Below are positions 1-11,104 of a stretch of 64,000 nucleotides of DNA, one piece after another (positions within the stretch are counted from its first letter, which is position 1; each line of letters begins with the position of its first letter). Source of the DNA: Byssochlamys sp. IMV 00236 (lineage: Eukaryota; Ascomycota; Eurotiomycetes; Eurotiales; Thermoascaceae). Where the stretch lies: positions 248,001 to 312,000 of the forward strand of contig MSJH02000546.1 of assembly GCA_001931875.2 (NCBI GenBank), in the 5' to 3' direction. The translations under genes were made by a program, and so were the position numbers. The notes beneath the pieces were generated by a model. The model was given only the letters and a program-made list of their open reading frames with translations. It searched no databases and was not told where the DNA came from.

Positions 1-517
1 CTTTCATTCGGACCTTTCAACCTTGGCATGCACCAACATCTCCCCGCTTGTGGACCGTCCCTGGTGGCGACTCTGGCGAGAGTATTCTAAGAGTAACTCT
101 AAAGGAGCAAGGAACAGCCGACGATCGTACATGTATCGGCCAACCAAGTTATCTATACGTGGGGTCTGTGCCACAGCGTAACGAGAATGATGCTACCACT
201 GCCTCGGTCAGAATACAACCGTGATCCGATGGCTTTCCAGTCCGTTTAGCGTCAGCTCCGATCATAATATTAATGCTGCGCATCAGTCCATGTCGGTGTG
301 GACGAATACGGCAGAGCAGCAGAAGGAAGTTGTCCCCTCCGGCCCTCCGATCATGTGAGTCTGGAGCAACCCAATCTCGTCCCTCGTAAACCCAAAAGGA
401 GCGATCTTTCCAAATACCGCCCCGTCATCTCTGCGTTTCTCTTATCGTTGTTACCAGAAGTTTCATACATTTAAAGCGCGACCATACTATATTCCATAGA
501 GACCAGATCTGGCCGCC
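1..517. other. Upstream intergenic region
   Basis: No coding exon can be supported here. The last 80 bases before the first gene probably carry its promoter and 5' leader, since the ATG at 518 sits in a good context (gccgccATGG). What lies left of the window edge is unknown. Confidence 0.4.
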
Positions 518-1418
518 ATGGCTCCGTTCCGTAATTTCTTGGGCAAGAAGCCCACGGCCGTGACTGATATCCAACCTACTGTTAACGACGAGAACCAACG
601 CTCAAGTCCCTTGAATGTGAGGCGGAGTCAGGATGAGGGGCCTAATGAGTACAAGATGAGTGGTAGGTCACAATTTACGACGGGGTGACTATATAATGTC
701 ACCACTCTCGTGGGCATTGCGGCTTGATGACCGACCTATTGCAGTGGTCAACGACAGCGGCATCTATCTTCCTGTAGGGCTTCCCAGTGACCTCTAAGCA
801 TTTGTCGATTGCGCTTGGTAGGATTACAGCTGACGAGCAATTGACAGCCGTCGCCCCCAGAGAAGCAGAGTTTCTGGAGCAAATACCCCGGCTCGGCTGG
901 GTCGTCGAACCACCGAAGTCTGGTGAATGAAAATGAGCCCTTCTCTATTTCACGAGAGTCCTTCGACTCATACCGTCGATCGTTTGTTAGTGCCTGAGAG
1001 TTTCCTTTGGCTCAATTGCAGGGAGAAAGATTAATTCTCTGCACAGGACATTTCTGCGCGCTCGCCTGTCAGCCAGGTCGATACACTACCTTCTCGTACA
1101 TCGCTCGATTCCCGGTTTTCGCGCATCACTTCGCGGTCGGCAATCAATGGAAGCACGTTCGATCGACCTCAATCGATGGAGGAGGAACGATTCGAAGACG
1201 TCGTCCTGGGTGACGATGTCAAGCCAAGAAAGAAGGGTATCTTCTCTCGCATCGGTGAAACCTTGAGCGAGACGCCCTCTACCACCAACAACAGCAGACC
1301 GTCCTCCTCCTATCTTGGATTCCTACCTGGTAGGAAACGAACTCATAGCGGTCAGGGGTCCGAACTAGGGAGCGTGAATGCGCAAGCTCAGAGAACGGAA
1401 GTGGAGAGTACTGTATGA
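518..1418 (+). CDS. Conserved fungal Ser-rich protein, function unknown (227 aa)
   Basis: The model joins exons 518-662, 745-773, 848-985 and 1047-1418. All three introns have GT/AG ends and the lengths sum to 228 codons. The protein is hydrophilic and rich in Ser, Arg and Asp/Glu. It begins MAPFRNFLGKKP, carries a repeated ESFDSYRRSFD-like Ser/Arg stretch in the middle, and ends in an acidic block (MEEERFEDVVLGDD, about residues 147-160) followed by a basic KPRKKGIFSRIGETL segment. There is no membrane segment or signal peptide. I do not recognise a domain; the Ser-rich, basic/acidic character suggests a phosphorylated regulatory or scaffold protein, which is inference only. The second exon is only 29 nt. 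The frame is continuous across all joins, which is good support for the model. Confidence 0.75.
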
Positions 1419-2314
1419 TGATCCATGGAAGGAATACGGCATTGACTCATTGCACGGGGATGGCGGCGTTCCGGGTTGGTCTATTTATATTGGGGCAATC
1501 CCTCATCTTGGAGTGCTCGCCTGTCGAGATCAGAGGGTTGGGACATAATATTGGTCTACGAGACGCCGACGGTGGCTGGCCTGATCTTTTCGTTTCGTCT
1601 GCATACTACTACTTTACTTTCGTTTGGATCTCTGGTGCAGGCACTGATTACAGAGGGAGCAGCCATAATTTCGTGAATGATTGTCACCGACGTGGACATA
1701 ACTCGTATCTGAGCCTTTATTAGGTTCATAACAGGTATAATTAAAGCCGAGAGTTTTGAACAGTGGTTGTTATTTGAATATTCCTTTCGTAGGAGATCCT
1801 CTTGAAAGCCTGGTCAACAAATCTTGCGCTTCTGATCGTTATATCCGCCTCATTTGTCTAGAATCTAGGGAAAGATGATCATACTAAGACTGGAGAGTCT
1901 AGTTAGCACCCATTGTATATAATTCATGAGTCGTTTATCCAGGGAAGATCAAGGTGTGTTCGGGATGCTCAAGGTTACTCGAAAGTCCCTCTATGTTCCA
2001 TTAATAGGAATACCACCCAAACCATAATATCAAAAATAATAAAGCACAGCTCTTTCCGATTAAAAGTCATTATTCCCATGATACCATCATCTTTCCCTTA
2101 TCTCCCATTGATAAATGCTGCGTGGGTCCAGATGTAGTGCAAACACAGCAAACACCACCGGGACCCGCGCGAAAAACGTCCCCGGCGATAATTTATCCAG
2201 AAAAAAAATATCGAGCAGCAAAGGCGGTGGGCACAGCTGCCAATTTTTATTATTTTCCCTACCGATTAATTTATAACCGGGAATCCATCCAATCTTGCAA
2301 CTGAGAGAATCACC
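1419..2314. other. Intergenic region between the 227-aa gene and puf6
   Basis: The short open frames here (up to about 100 codons at 1415-1723) have no recognisable content. The final 200 bases are A/T-rich and probably contain the puf6 promoter and leader. The puf6 ATG at 2315 sits in a CACCATGG context. Confidence 0.5.
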
Positions 2315-4463
2315 ATGGCTGGAATCAAGCGCCGCGTCGAAGCCGGCGAGGATCACGGTGGTAAAAGAACCAAAGTGAAGGATGCGCTCAAAAGCTCAAA
2401 GTCCACGAAGAATGGCGCTCCCGCTTCTGCTCCTAAGTCGAAATCAAAGAAGGAAGTGAAGTCGACAAAGGTGGAAAAGAAGAACAAGAAGAAGGTTGTG
2501 GAGAGCGAGTCAGAAGAGGACGAGAGTGAAGATGATGAATTCGATTCTTCCATGGGGGAATCTGAGATCTCTGAGGACGAAGCCGATCATAAAGATGGCG
2601 ACGTTGATATGGGCGATGCTAGCGATAGTGAGGAGACCAAGGAGAACGGCGATAAGAATGCTGTTGCGAAGAGTACGATCCCGTCTATGATTTCGTCTGA
2701 CGCCGGTGATGTTTATGCTGACTTTTCTTTGCACTTCAGATGGAAATTCCTCACGCGAATCACACGCCAAACAGAAGGCTTTGCAGCAGGAGCGCAAGGC
2801 CGCGAAGCCGAATGCAGACTTGATCGCTCGGTCCAAGAAGCTCTGGGAACGATTGCGCCGCAAGTCCCATGTACCCAAGGACGAGCGGAAGAAGCTTGTT
2901 GCGGAACTCTTTGAGATCATCACTGGTCGTGTCTCCGATTTCGTGTTTAAGCACGACTCTGTCCGTGTTATTCAGACCGCTTTGAAATACGCTACTCCTG
3001 AACAGCGGAAACAGATCGCTGGGGAACTCAAGGGCCGGTATAGGGATCTCGCTGAGAGCCGTTACGCCAAGTTCCTTATTGGTAAATTGCTTGTGCATGG
3101 AGACAACGAGATTCGTGATATGGTTATTCCCGAGTTCTACGGCCACGTAAAGCGCCTGATGAGACACCCGGAGGCCTCTTGGATTGTGGATGACATTTAC
3201 CGGACCGTTGCCACGAAGGACCAGAGGTCGAGACTTCTGCGTGAATGGTATGGTGCAGAGTTTGTTATCTTCAAGGTTGGTAAGGGAGAAGATGTCGTTG
3301 CGGACCTGTCGCAGATTCTCGCGGAGAATCCCGAGAAGAGGGGGCCTATCATGCAATACCTGCTTGAGTTCATCAACCTGCTCGTCCAGAAGAAAGCAAC
3401 TGGCTTTACGATGCTGCACGACGCCATGCTACAGTACTTCTTGAACACGAAGCCCGGCAGTACCGAAGCGAACGAATTCATCGAATTGATTAAGGGTGAC
3501 GAGGAGGGGGATCTCGCCAAGAACATGGCCTTCACAAAGTCAGGATCTAGGCTCATGTGCCTATGCCTAGCTTACTCGAATGCGAAGGACCGCAAACACC
3601 TGCTCCGATTCTACAGAGACACTATTAAGATGATGGCTGGTGATCTACACGCCCACATGGTCCTCTTGGCCGCGTACGAAGTCGTGGACGACACCAAGCT
3701 TAGTTCCAAATCGATCTTCCCCGAGCTTCTGAACCAAGGTTCGGCGGAAGAAGCCCGTTACGAAGAGCTTCTCTGGCAGGTTAACGACATAACTGCCCGC
3801 ATTCCTATCCTCTTCCCCTTTGCAGGAGATAAGGTGAAGTGGCTGCTCCCTGAGGCAGACCAACCAGTCTTGAAGGAGATCCGCGATATCAGACAGGAGA
3901 CCTCTAAGAAGGAACCTGCCATCCGTCGTCTGGAGCTTGTCAAGGCGGCATCCCAGACGCTGCTCGAGTTCATTGCTGCGAGAGCGGAGTCTCTGATGGA
4001 GACTACCTTCGGATGCCAATTCATTGTTGAGGTTCTCTTTGACGCTGACGGCGACAAGTCTGCAGCGCTCAACGCTGTTGCCACTGCCGCTAAGTCGAAG
4101 CCAGAAGCCAAGGAGGCCGCCCACGTCGGACGTATGTTGAAATCCTTGGTCCAGGGTGGACGCTTCAACAACAAAGAGAAGACCATTGAGAAGGTGGAAC
4201 CTCCGCTCAAGTTCAACGCCATCCTCTATGGACAGATCCAAGACGAGATTATGGCCTGGGCTGCAGGCTCGAATCCTTTCGTGGTTGTGGCGCTGGCCGA
4301 ATCCGACGATTTTGACAAGAAAGATGAGCTGCTCAAGACACTCAAGAAGAACCGCAAGGCTTTGGAGAAAGCTGCCTCCCCCTCTACCGCTGGAGAGGAT
4401 GGGAAGAAGAAGGCGAGCCCTGCCAGCAGTGGCGCCAAGCTCTTGCTCGAAAAGATCCGATAA
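2315..4463 (+). CDS. puf6: Pumilio-family ribosome biogenesis protein Puf6
   Basis: The model joins 2315-2672 and 2740-4463 and gives 693 aa. The first ~120 residues are Lys-, Ser- and Glu/Asp-rich and disordered, typical of nucleolar proteins. The rest is an ARM-like Pumilio repeat array: SHVPKDERKKLVAELFEIITG opens it, followed by repeats such as FKHDSVRVIQTALKYAT and ESRYAKFLIGKLLVHG. It is followed by a CPL-type C-terminal region. In yeast, Puf6 binds pre-60S particles and ASH1 mRNA; the same pre-60S role is inferred here. The donor is either 2673 (67-nt intron, GTACGA, chosen because 34 nt is too short for most fungal introns) or 2706; both keep the frame. Two other genes in this window, nug1 and rpl35, also serve the 60S subunit. 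Confidence 0.9.
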
Positions 4464-5732
4464 ACATCTTGGGCGCTTCTCACGGCATTCTTTCAGGGCA
4501 CAGTCACCTTTTCAAAAATCGTCTTTGGCTGCATTTATATCCTATTTTACCGGAGGTCCATGTATTGTACCATTGGGTTGGCATTTAGAGCTATTTCTGT
4601 AGATAGTAATCATCCAAAAAGTTTCCCTCATGTGGCGATTCTCACACTCTTGCCAACGCTTTTGATGTTTTATGCGTCCGCATAAAGGAGCGATCGCGTA
4701 GTCGATTCACATTGCTTTAACGGTGGGTTTAGTAGATCATACCGGGATCTCCCATGCAGCCGGTAAGATTAGCTTAGTTATGTTCTTTCTTCCACTTGGT
4801 TCTCATTCCCTTCGACCGCGATACTAGTAACTAGAGTAATATATAGTGATCCCCATTAATCTTGTTGATTCTGGATATAGCGCACACGACCGCAGAGTCT
4901 CTCCCAAGCCTTCTGGTCATTGGAACAAGCCACTGTTGGAACCGTGGACGTTGATTCCGTCCACGGATACACAAACCCATGGCGCTTTCAGGGGTGGCAG
5001 CGCCCATGCGCTCCCGTTCCTGGCTTAAGCCATTTTAGAGTAATTTAGTATCTAGGCCGTCTGCGGTAGAGGTCGGACGCCAGCAAAACAAGGGACTTTT
5101 TCGGGCGTATTTGACGTGTGCCGTGAGCCTTTCAGCAGAGAGAATCATTACCCCAGTCTCTTGGACCTGACATCGCACCAGAGCCGAGTAGAAGGCTCGT
5201 GGATTCGCCATTTTTGTCCCCAGAAACGGTCCAGATCACAGTTAGTATATCCACTGCGGTTTGGCTTGGTGGGCGCGGTGGAGATCTGGCTTGCACCGAT
5301 CACTACCGGTTGCGGCGAAAAAAGAGGGTGCAACTTCAGGGACAAACCGTCCTCCAGATCGCATCCCGCGACCTTTGCGAAGGTTGCACACTGTTGAACC
5401 TTTTTTCTTTTGGAGGCTCAGCAGTGAAGTCATTCTTTTTGCCCTTTGCATTCCTCTCCCAGCCCTGCGCCTACGTGGCTGTCCTCTGTCTTACCCCAGG
5501 CTCTGCTGTCATTCTGTCTAGGCCCACATTCTGCGGCTTGATACATCGCATTTCTGTCGGCTCCGAAGTTTTACGATTCCCTACAATTACAACCAGATGT
5601 CCTGATGTTGGGTCAATTCAATCGACAAAGGTGATATCAGCATCAGATTCGGCTGCTTCCATAATATAGGGTCCATTGTCATCCGCACGGTGGATAGCTT
5701 CTCGCGATTAATAGTTAATATTGTTTGCTGCC
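4464..5732. other. Intergenic region, puf6 3' end to next gene
   Basis: This stretch holds the puf6 3' UTR and the promoter and leader of the next gene. It includes a perfect 9-bp hairpin at 4942-4966. Open frames of up to 156 codons at 5116-5669 are rich in Cys, Pro and Arg without recognisable motifs, overlap one another in several frames, and are not called as genes. Confidence 0.45.
4942..4966. repeat. Perfect inverted repeat (9-bp arms, 7-nt loop)
   Basis: The arms CCGTGGACG (4942-4950) and CGTCCACGG (4958-4966) are exact reverse complements around the loop TTGATTC. It lies about 480 bp after the puf6 stop codon, too far to be an obvious part of that 3' UTR. It could be a dimeric transcription-factor site for the gene starting at 5733, or chance. 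Confidence 0.6.
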
Positions 5733-8492
5733 ATGTTAATGACGGCACATCAGAACCAGAGTGCGCTTGGACGCGTCTCTGGCGGGGATGACCAGAATCA
5801 GGACCAGGATGTGATGCAGATTTCCGTTCCGCCATCCCCGACTCTGACCAACCCGGATATGATCTTGCCCTGGGACGACACCGAGCGTCAGCAGTCGACG
5901 CCGTCTCCGCCCTTCAACCTGCCCTCCCTTGAGTCGCTCGCGAACATGCACTCGTCCTACGGGGGCCAATACTTCCAGGGAGACGCCAATCAAAATGCGG
6001 GGGCAGACAATTCACAGATCGGAGTCGCCATCTCGGTGCCCGCTCGACCAGAGAAGAAAGTGTTTCCGCGGACTATGTGGTTGTACGAAGGGCATGAGCC
6101 TGGCCGGCCATTGTCGGAGATTGGCGAGGAGGATGACAACTCACCACCACCGTCGAGAGGCCGGGAGGGCTATCATCTTACGGTACCGCAGAGCAACAGT
6201 TCCTCGAGGTCATCTTCCGCAACTGCGCGAGACGAAAGAAGTGAATCGCGCAGCAGTGGATCGAGTTCGACGGTCAGCGCTGGGACACAACAGGGGAGCC
6301 ACACGGTTCCAGGCCTTCAAAACATTCAAAGCACCGAAACCAATGGGTCTGGTATTCACCACATCCGGCAGGAGAATGGAGAAGGAGGACGCCATGCTGA
6401 TACGGGGTCGAAGGCAGATGAGGAAGGAAATGGTGATGATGCCTCGTCTGCAATTCTAACGAACGAGGCGGAGAGGATCTTGGAGAACGCGAAGCGCCGA
6501 TTGTCGGTATGTTTGAACTGCGTGCGGGGCCATATGTAGGCGGGTACTAACATTGATATAGCTGATGGAAGGAAACCTCTCAAGAGCGCGTACTTCAATG
6601 CGGATGAACACTCCCGTAACGTCTTCGCCCTCTCCCTCGCCTCTGGCAGCTCCTCTCCACATAGGATCGCTCGAACCAGGTGGCCTATACAGATCGATCT
6701 CCCGAACCGAGCCTCGTGCCTCCCTCCTGAGACCACGACCGACATATGATGCTTCGCAGGATTGGACTGGTAACTGGCACTCGCGGGTGCAGAGCGAGAC
6801 GAATCTGCCGCTACACCTGAAGGCTACTCGTCTGGATAAGGAGCAGAGAGCCCTCCCACGTTCTCTCAGCGCAATGGCGACTAGCAGCACGTCTGGTCAC
6901 CAGGACGAAGACGATTCCTTCTCTCATGGCGGGTCACAGGGCCAGCTTAATCATAGAGCCTCGACTACTGCTTTTTACTCTACAACTTTAAACGCTCTTA
7001 CAGAAGAACCCAAAAGTGCACCGATATCGACTGTGGGCCGGGAATCTCCGAGAGGACTCGGAATCTCACAGACCGAAGAGGAGGGCCCTAAAATTACTTC
7101 TATGGAAGATTTTAATACTGCCTATCCTCCAGAGGATCCACCGTCGCGTGCTCAGTCTCAATTACAAGTGCGAGACCTCAAGGATCAAATGACAGGTCTT
7201 AAGATCAAGATCTCGTCCTTGAAGGTGAAGACACAGGAAGATAACCTCCGTAGGCGCAGTCTCCAGAGTTTGCGGACTCCTAGTCCCTTGACGTCAGCAG
7301 ACAAGTGGATCACCAATTCGATGGAGGTGCGTGAGGCTAACAACGACTTCGAGCTCAATGGGGGCCATGTTCAAAACTGGAGGGATTCCGGTATCTCTCA
7401 GTACGAGCTACAGGAAGACTATCGCAATGACTCGGACAAGTCCGGCACGACTGTTGATGGACAAGATTCGCAGCCTGACTATAACGAGCAGACCGATTAT
7501 GAGGATCAGCAGTCTATCATCGAGAGCCATTATGAAGACGCTGAAGAGGGCGAGTACGATGATGAGTCTTCCGAGATTGATCGCGAGGCACTCAACGAGA
7601 TCCTGAACGAGCCGCTGGATGATGACCTAGCTTCAGTCTATGAAGATTTTCCTGAAACGACGCCCCACGAGGAGCGCGAGGATGCCTTTGATTATGAGAA
7701 TTTCTTCCTCCACAGCGCACTGGGTAACTATTCGCGAGCTAAGATGCGCCGAGGAAGTAATGGTTCACAGGCTTCCATTGAAACGACACGGCCGGCTCCG
7801 TCTGGACACTCTGTCAGACACTCGCGCACAAATAGCGCCGATTCTGTATCAACGGTGGCAACATTTGCTACTGCAACCGAAGGGGCCAATGCATATGAAG
7901 AAGGTTCTCAAGGCGAGATTGATAATGCCCTTTACTGGGACAGGAAGGCCACCGAGGGTAGGTGTCTGCCTGTGATTCACAGTTTTGAGTTGTCCGCTAA
8001 CCGCCGTCACTAGGTCTTCCACCGCCTGACTACTCCCCGGCTAGCAACATATACGGATATAATTCGAGACAAATAACGAATGGTTCTGAGTATCCTGATG
8101 ATAATATGGGTACTCCACGCGCGAATCGTCTTCGACCCGACCTTCAGGATGGCCCGAACAGAGACTACTCTTCCCACCGTAATTCTCGAAATATCACCTC
8201 TCCTTTGTCCTCCCCTCGCGATGTGGCTGGGTCTACTACCCCGACTTCGGCATTTGTTTCTTCGCTTGTTGCAGCATCGAGTCCGAATCCGAATGCAATC
8301 ACACCCGGATCCTCATCTCTCAACAACGATGACCTACGGCTTCTAGACCAGCTCTTTGACAGCCTTGGAAGAGTCTGCACAGATTTGCAGACAATCATAG
8401 ACTCGCCCGATCCGGACCCCAAGACTGCTCGCTTGCTGAGAAGGCGTCTCGATGCGGCGAGACGTGTGCTGGATGGCCAGCTAGATACTTAA
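5733..8492 (+). CDS. Large Ser-rich conserved fungal protein with coiled-coil (882 aa)
   Basis: Exons 5733-6506, 6562-7957 and 8014-8492 join in frame. Intron 1 has a textbook TACTAAC branch site and intron 2 a GCTAAC site. The protein is mostly disordered (Ser, Glu, Asp, Arg, Gln). Two ordered-looking parts stand out. One is a helix spanning the first splice junction (EAERILENAKRRLS joined to LMEGNLSRARTS). The other is a heptad-like segment, RDLKDQMTGLKIKISSLKVK near residue 470, followed by a basic RRRSLQSLRTPSPLT stretch. A strongly acidic region (YEDAEEGEYDDESSEIDREALN) follows, and the C-terminus is helical (LDQLFDSLGRVCTDLQTIID). There is no membrane segment. It resembles a cytoskeletal or polarity scaffold by composition only; I do not recognise the family. 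The first ATG in frame (5733) was taken; a second lies at 5739. Confidence 0.8.
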
Positions 8493-9504
8493 TCCTATTC
8501 GGAGCCCATCTACTTGATCATTTCAGGTTATACAATTGTGTTTATACTATGACTGGGATTTATGGGCGACGAAATAATGTGCGGGGCCTTAGCCTTGATT
8601 CTCCGATATCAGTTTAATAGCTGAGCCAGCGGTTCTTTTCATTTCTTTTCACTTCTTTTCATTTATTTGATTTTCATTTCATTTCATTTCATTTCTTTTT
8701 TCCTTGCGAGGCTATGGCGAAACAACTGGGCTTTCGAAGGCCGGCGGCGTGGTGCATTCTCGATACCCGAGTGTTTCTGACTTCACTTCTTCTGTTTCTT
8801 TATGTCATTTTTACCGAATACCCATCAAGCTGTACGTAAGTTTTATATTCTCTTTTATTCTCCAAGACACTTATCGCCATCGACTGGCTTCTTCTCTTTT
8901 GTTCCAAAGCTGTGTTTCCGGGTTCGCATTCTGTGGGAAGTCTCTGGGAGCTGTGTTGTAATAATTTTCAAGGTTACGCTGCAGTCTCAGGCGCAAATGG
9001 TGTCTGGATCTTCTATTAATTCATAAAGACCCATTGTCTTTTCTTCTATTTTTTACAAACGGCATTTGCGCAATGTACAGTACAATCAATCCCAACGCAG
9101 AGAAATGTATTAGTACCAATCACCTCTTTGCATCACACAAACTCAGAGTAAATATACATAGAGAAGCTTCAAAGTTATGCTAGAATCTCTATGCAGATGT
9201 TATTCGCTGAATAGTTAGCTTGCACTTCCTGATTGCCTATACGTATGTGGCTTTAAGAAGAAGAAGAGGGATGTCTGATTATTTGTTTGCTTCTTTCCGG
9301 CAGGAGTTTTTACCCTATAGTTGAGTTTGACTTTTGATTTAAAAAGGCAACAGTTTGGCAGGTCCAAAAAGCTCTTTTTACAATATCTTCTCCTTATCCC
9401 AGTCCAATCCACATCCAACTCTGAAGTCCTCCTCCTCTTCCAAAATCCCACATAGAAAGTCCCCAAAAACAAATAAAGAAACAAACAAAGAAAGAAAGAG
9501 AAAA
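8493..9504. other. Intergenic region with TTTCA repeats
   Basis: This contains the 3' UTR of the upstream gene, a pyrimidine-rich tandem repeat, and an A-rich leader directly before the ATG at 9505. No coding exon was supported. Confidence 0.5.
8634..8700. repeat. Imperfect TTTCA/TTTTCA pentamer-hexamer tandem repeat
   Basis: A run of CATTT and CTTTT units, including four clean ATTTC units near 8676-8695, forms a low-complexity pyrimidine tract. It lies about 140 bp past the stop codon of the preceding gene. Confidence 0.75.
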
Positions 9505-9905
9505 ATGACACCCCCTACCTCCACACCCACAACCGCAAAACGCCTCCTCATCTTCCAAAAAACCAAAGACCCAACAAACATATATAGTACCATCTTCAAG
9601 CTCGTCAACATAGCAGGCCTACCTGTTTCCGGTCCTATACCGCCGATGTCTTCGATATTGGAATTGCCTTTACGTCTAATGAAAGCGCTTACGGACCTTT
9701 TGGGTCTTGTTAGGTTTAAGGGGTGGTATGTTATTTTATATTACCATGTATTTCTTTTCTGAGTTAGAAACTATATCTCTAACAATACCTATTTAACCAC
9801 AGGGCCCTCCTCGGCGCAGCACCATACAACGATATATCCGAAGAGGGTAAATTCTTTGCTGCCATCGTGGAGCAGATTCGTGAACCTGTACCTGAGAGAA
9901 AATAA
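9505..9905 (+). CDS. Small unrecognised protein (107 aa)
   Basis: Two exons (9505-9725 and 9803-9905) flank a 77-nt intron with GTATGTT and a CAG acceptor; the codon for Trp-74 is split across it. After a Thr/Pro-rich start (about residues 2-11) there is a largely apolar region with a possible amphipathic helix (ILELPLRLMKALTDLLGLV). The C-terminus is hydrophilic (FFAAIVEQIREPVPERK). No signal peptide, Cys motif or known domain was seen. The exon join, A-rich leader and non-repetitive composition make it a likely real gene, but I have no homologue in mind. It could be a lineage-specific mitochondrial or membrane-associated peptide; that is a guess. Confidence 0.55.
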
Positions 9906-11104
9906 AATAGTTGCATCTTTACAGAGTTGAGTTTGGTAGTGCTTGATTTGGTCCTGTGCTTTACCAGAGAAGATTAGGTGTAATAAGTAAGGGGATGGTT
10001 ATATCTTTCTTTCTTTTTTTCTTTTTGTTTGATGAATAGGGGACTTAGACTATCACTATGTCGTATGATAGAGATACTTTGTCTGTCGCATGTAGTGTAG
10101 ATGTAATAATAATGAGGAATTACAGTAATAAATGTTGATATAGATAACTTCACATATAGTGAATATGGAGGTCTAGATATTAGAAAAAAATTACCTTTCC
10201 TCTAGGGATTTTTAGTTACCGTACATGATAGGAAAAGGGAAAGAAAAGCCCCAGAGGAGACAGAAGAGAAACCACAAAGCAGCTAGGCTTGAAAACTAGA
10301 AATCGATCCATTCGTCGGATCCCTATTTTTATCCTTTAGAAGATGTAAAGAAAAAGACGGTCAAAAGAAAACCTGAAAATGAAAGAAATTACCGTATCAC
10401 GCCTTTTGGAGTCACTTGTACATACATAGTAGGGTAGTTAGGAAATGATGGCCCATCTGCTACTATCAGGCTGTGAGAACCCAGAGAGTAGGTAGGATTC
10501 TGAGGACAGAAGTCGAGAATCGAGTTTCTGGGAACATAGAGAAATGTCCGAACGAAGGTGAAAATGTCCGGAACGAGGGGCGCAAGCGAAAGCGCAGAGT
10601 TGGTGGGAATCGATCTGGTGGGGAAACTCCCGTAATCCAGAGAACAAAAGACAGGAAAAAAGGCTATGGGAAAATTACATGAACTGTCGGAGGTACAGTT
10701 GAGAAGTGAAGTGCAAACTTAAGATTGGAACAGAGAACCTCATTTCGAGTGAAAAAGAAAACAGACAGCCTCCCCAGGAAGTTCGCTTTTTGTTCTATTC
10801 CTGTGCGTCTCGGAGAAATTGCAATTCTGAGAGAAGTTCTGAGAAAAGACAGGAGAAGCAGGAAAAAAAGAGATAAAAGAGAGGGAGAAGAATGAAGTCC
10901 TCGCTGCCCTTGAACCTTGCGCATTGCTAAGGTATACTCCCGGTTAAAAGGGTCTGTTCAAGTCATCTAAATCATCGGCAAGGTCGATGACTTCGTAAAA
11001 AGGAAGATAGTATTAAGTATCGTCATCAAGCGTCACTAATCGTTACTGGGTGTTGAACTCGCAGATTTGTTTCTGCCTCAACGGCACTGATGAGATTCAC
11101 GGCA
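9906..11104. other. Convergent intergenic region
   Basis: This lies between the 3' ends of the small + strand gene and the - strand transcription-factor gene. It is A/G-rich on the + strand with short overlapping open frames only. Nothing else was identified. Confidence 0.5.

Noticed and set aside
2706..2739. A 34-nt intron in puf6 instead of a 67-nt one
   Set aside because: The frame fits, but 34 nt is below the usual size of fungal introns; the GTACGA donor 33 nt upstream is preferred.
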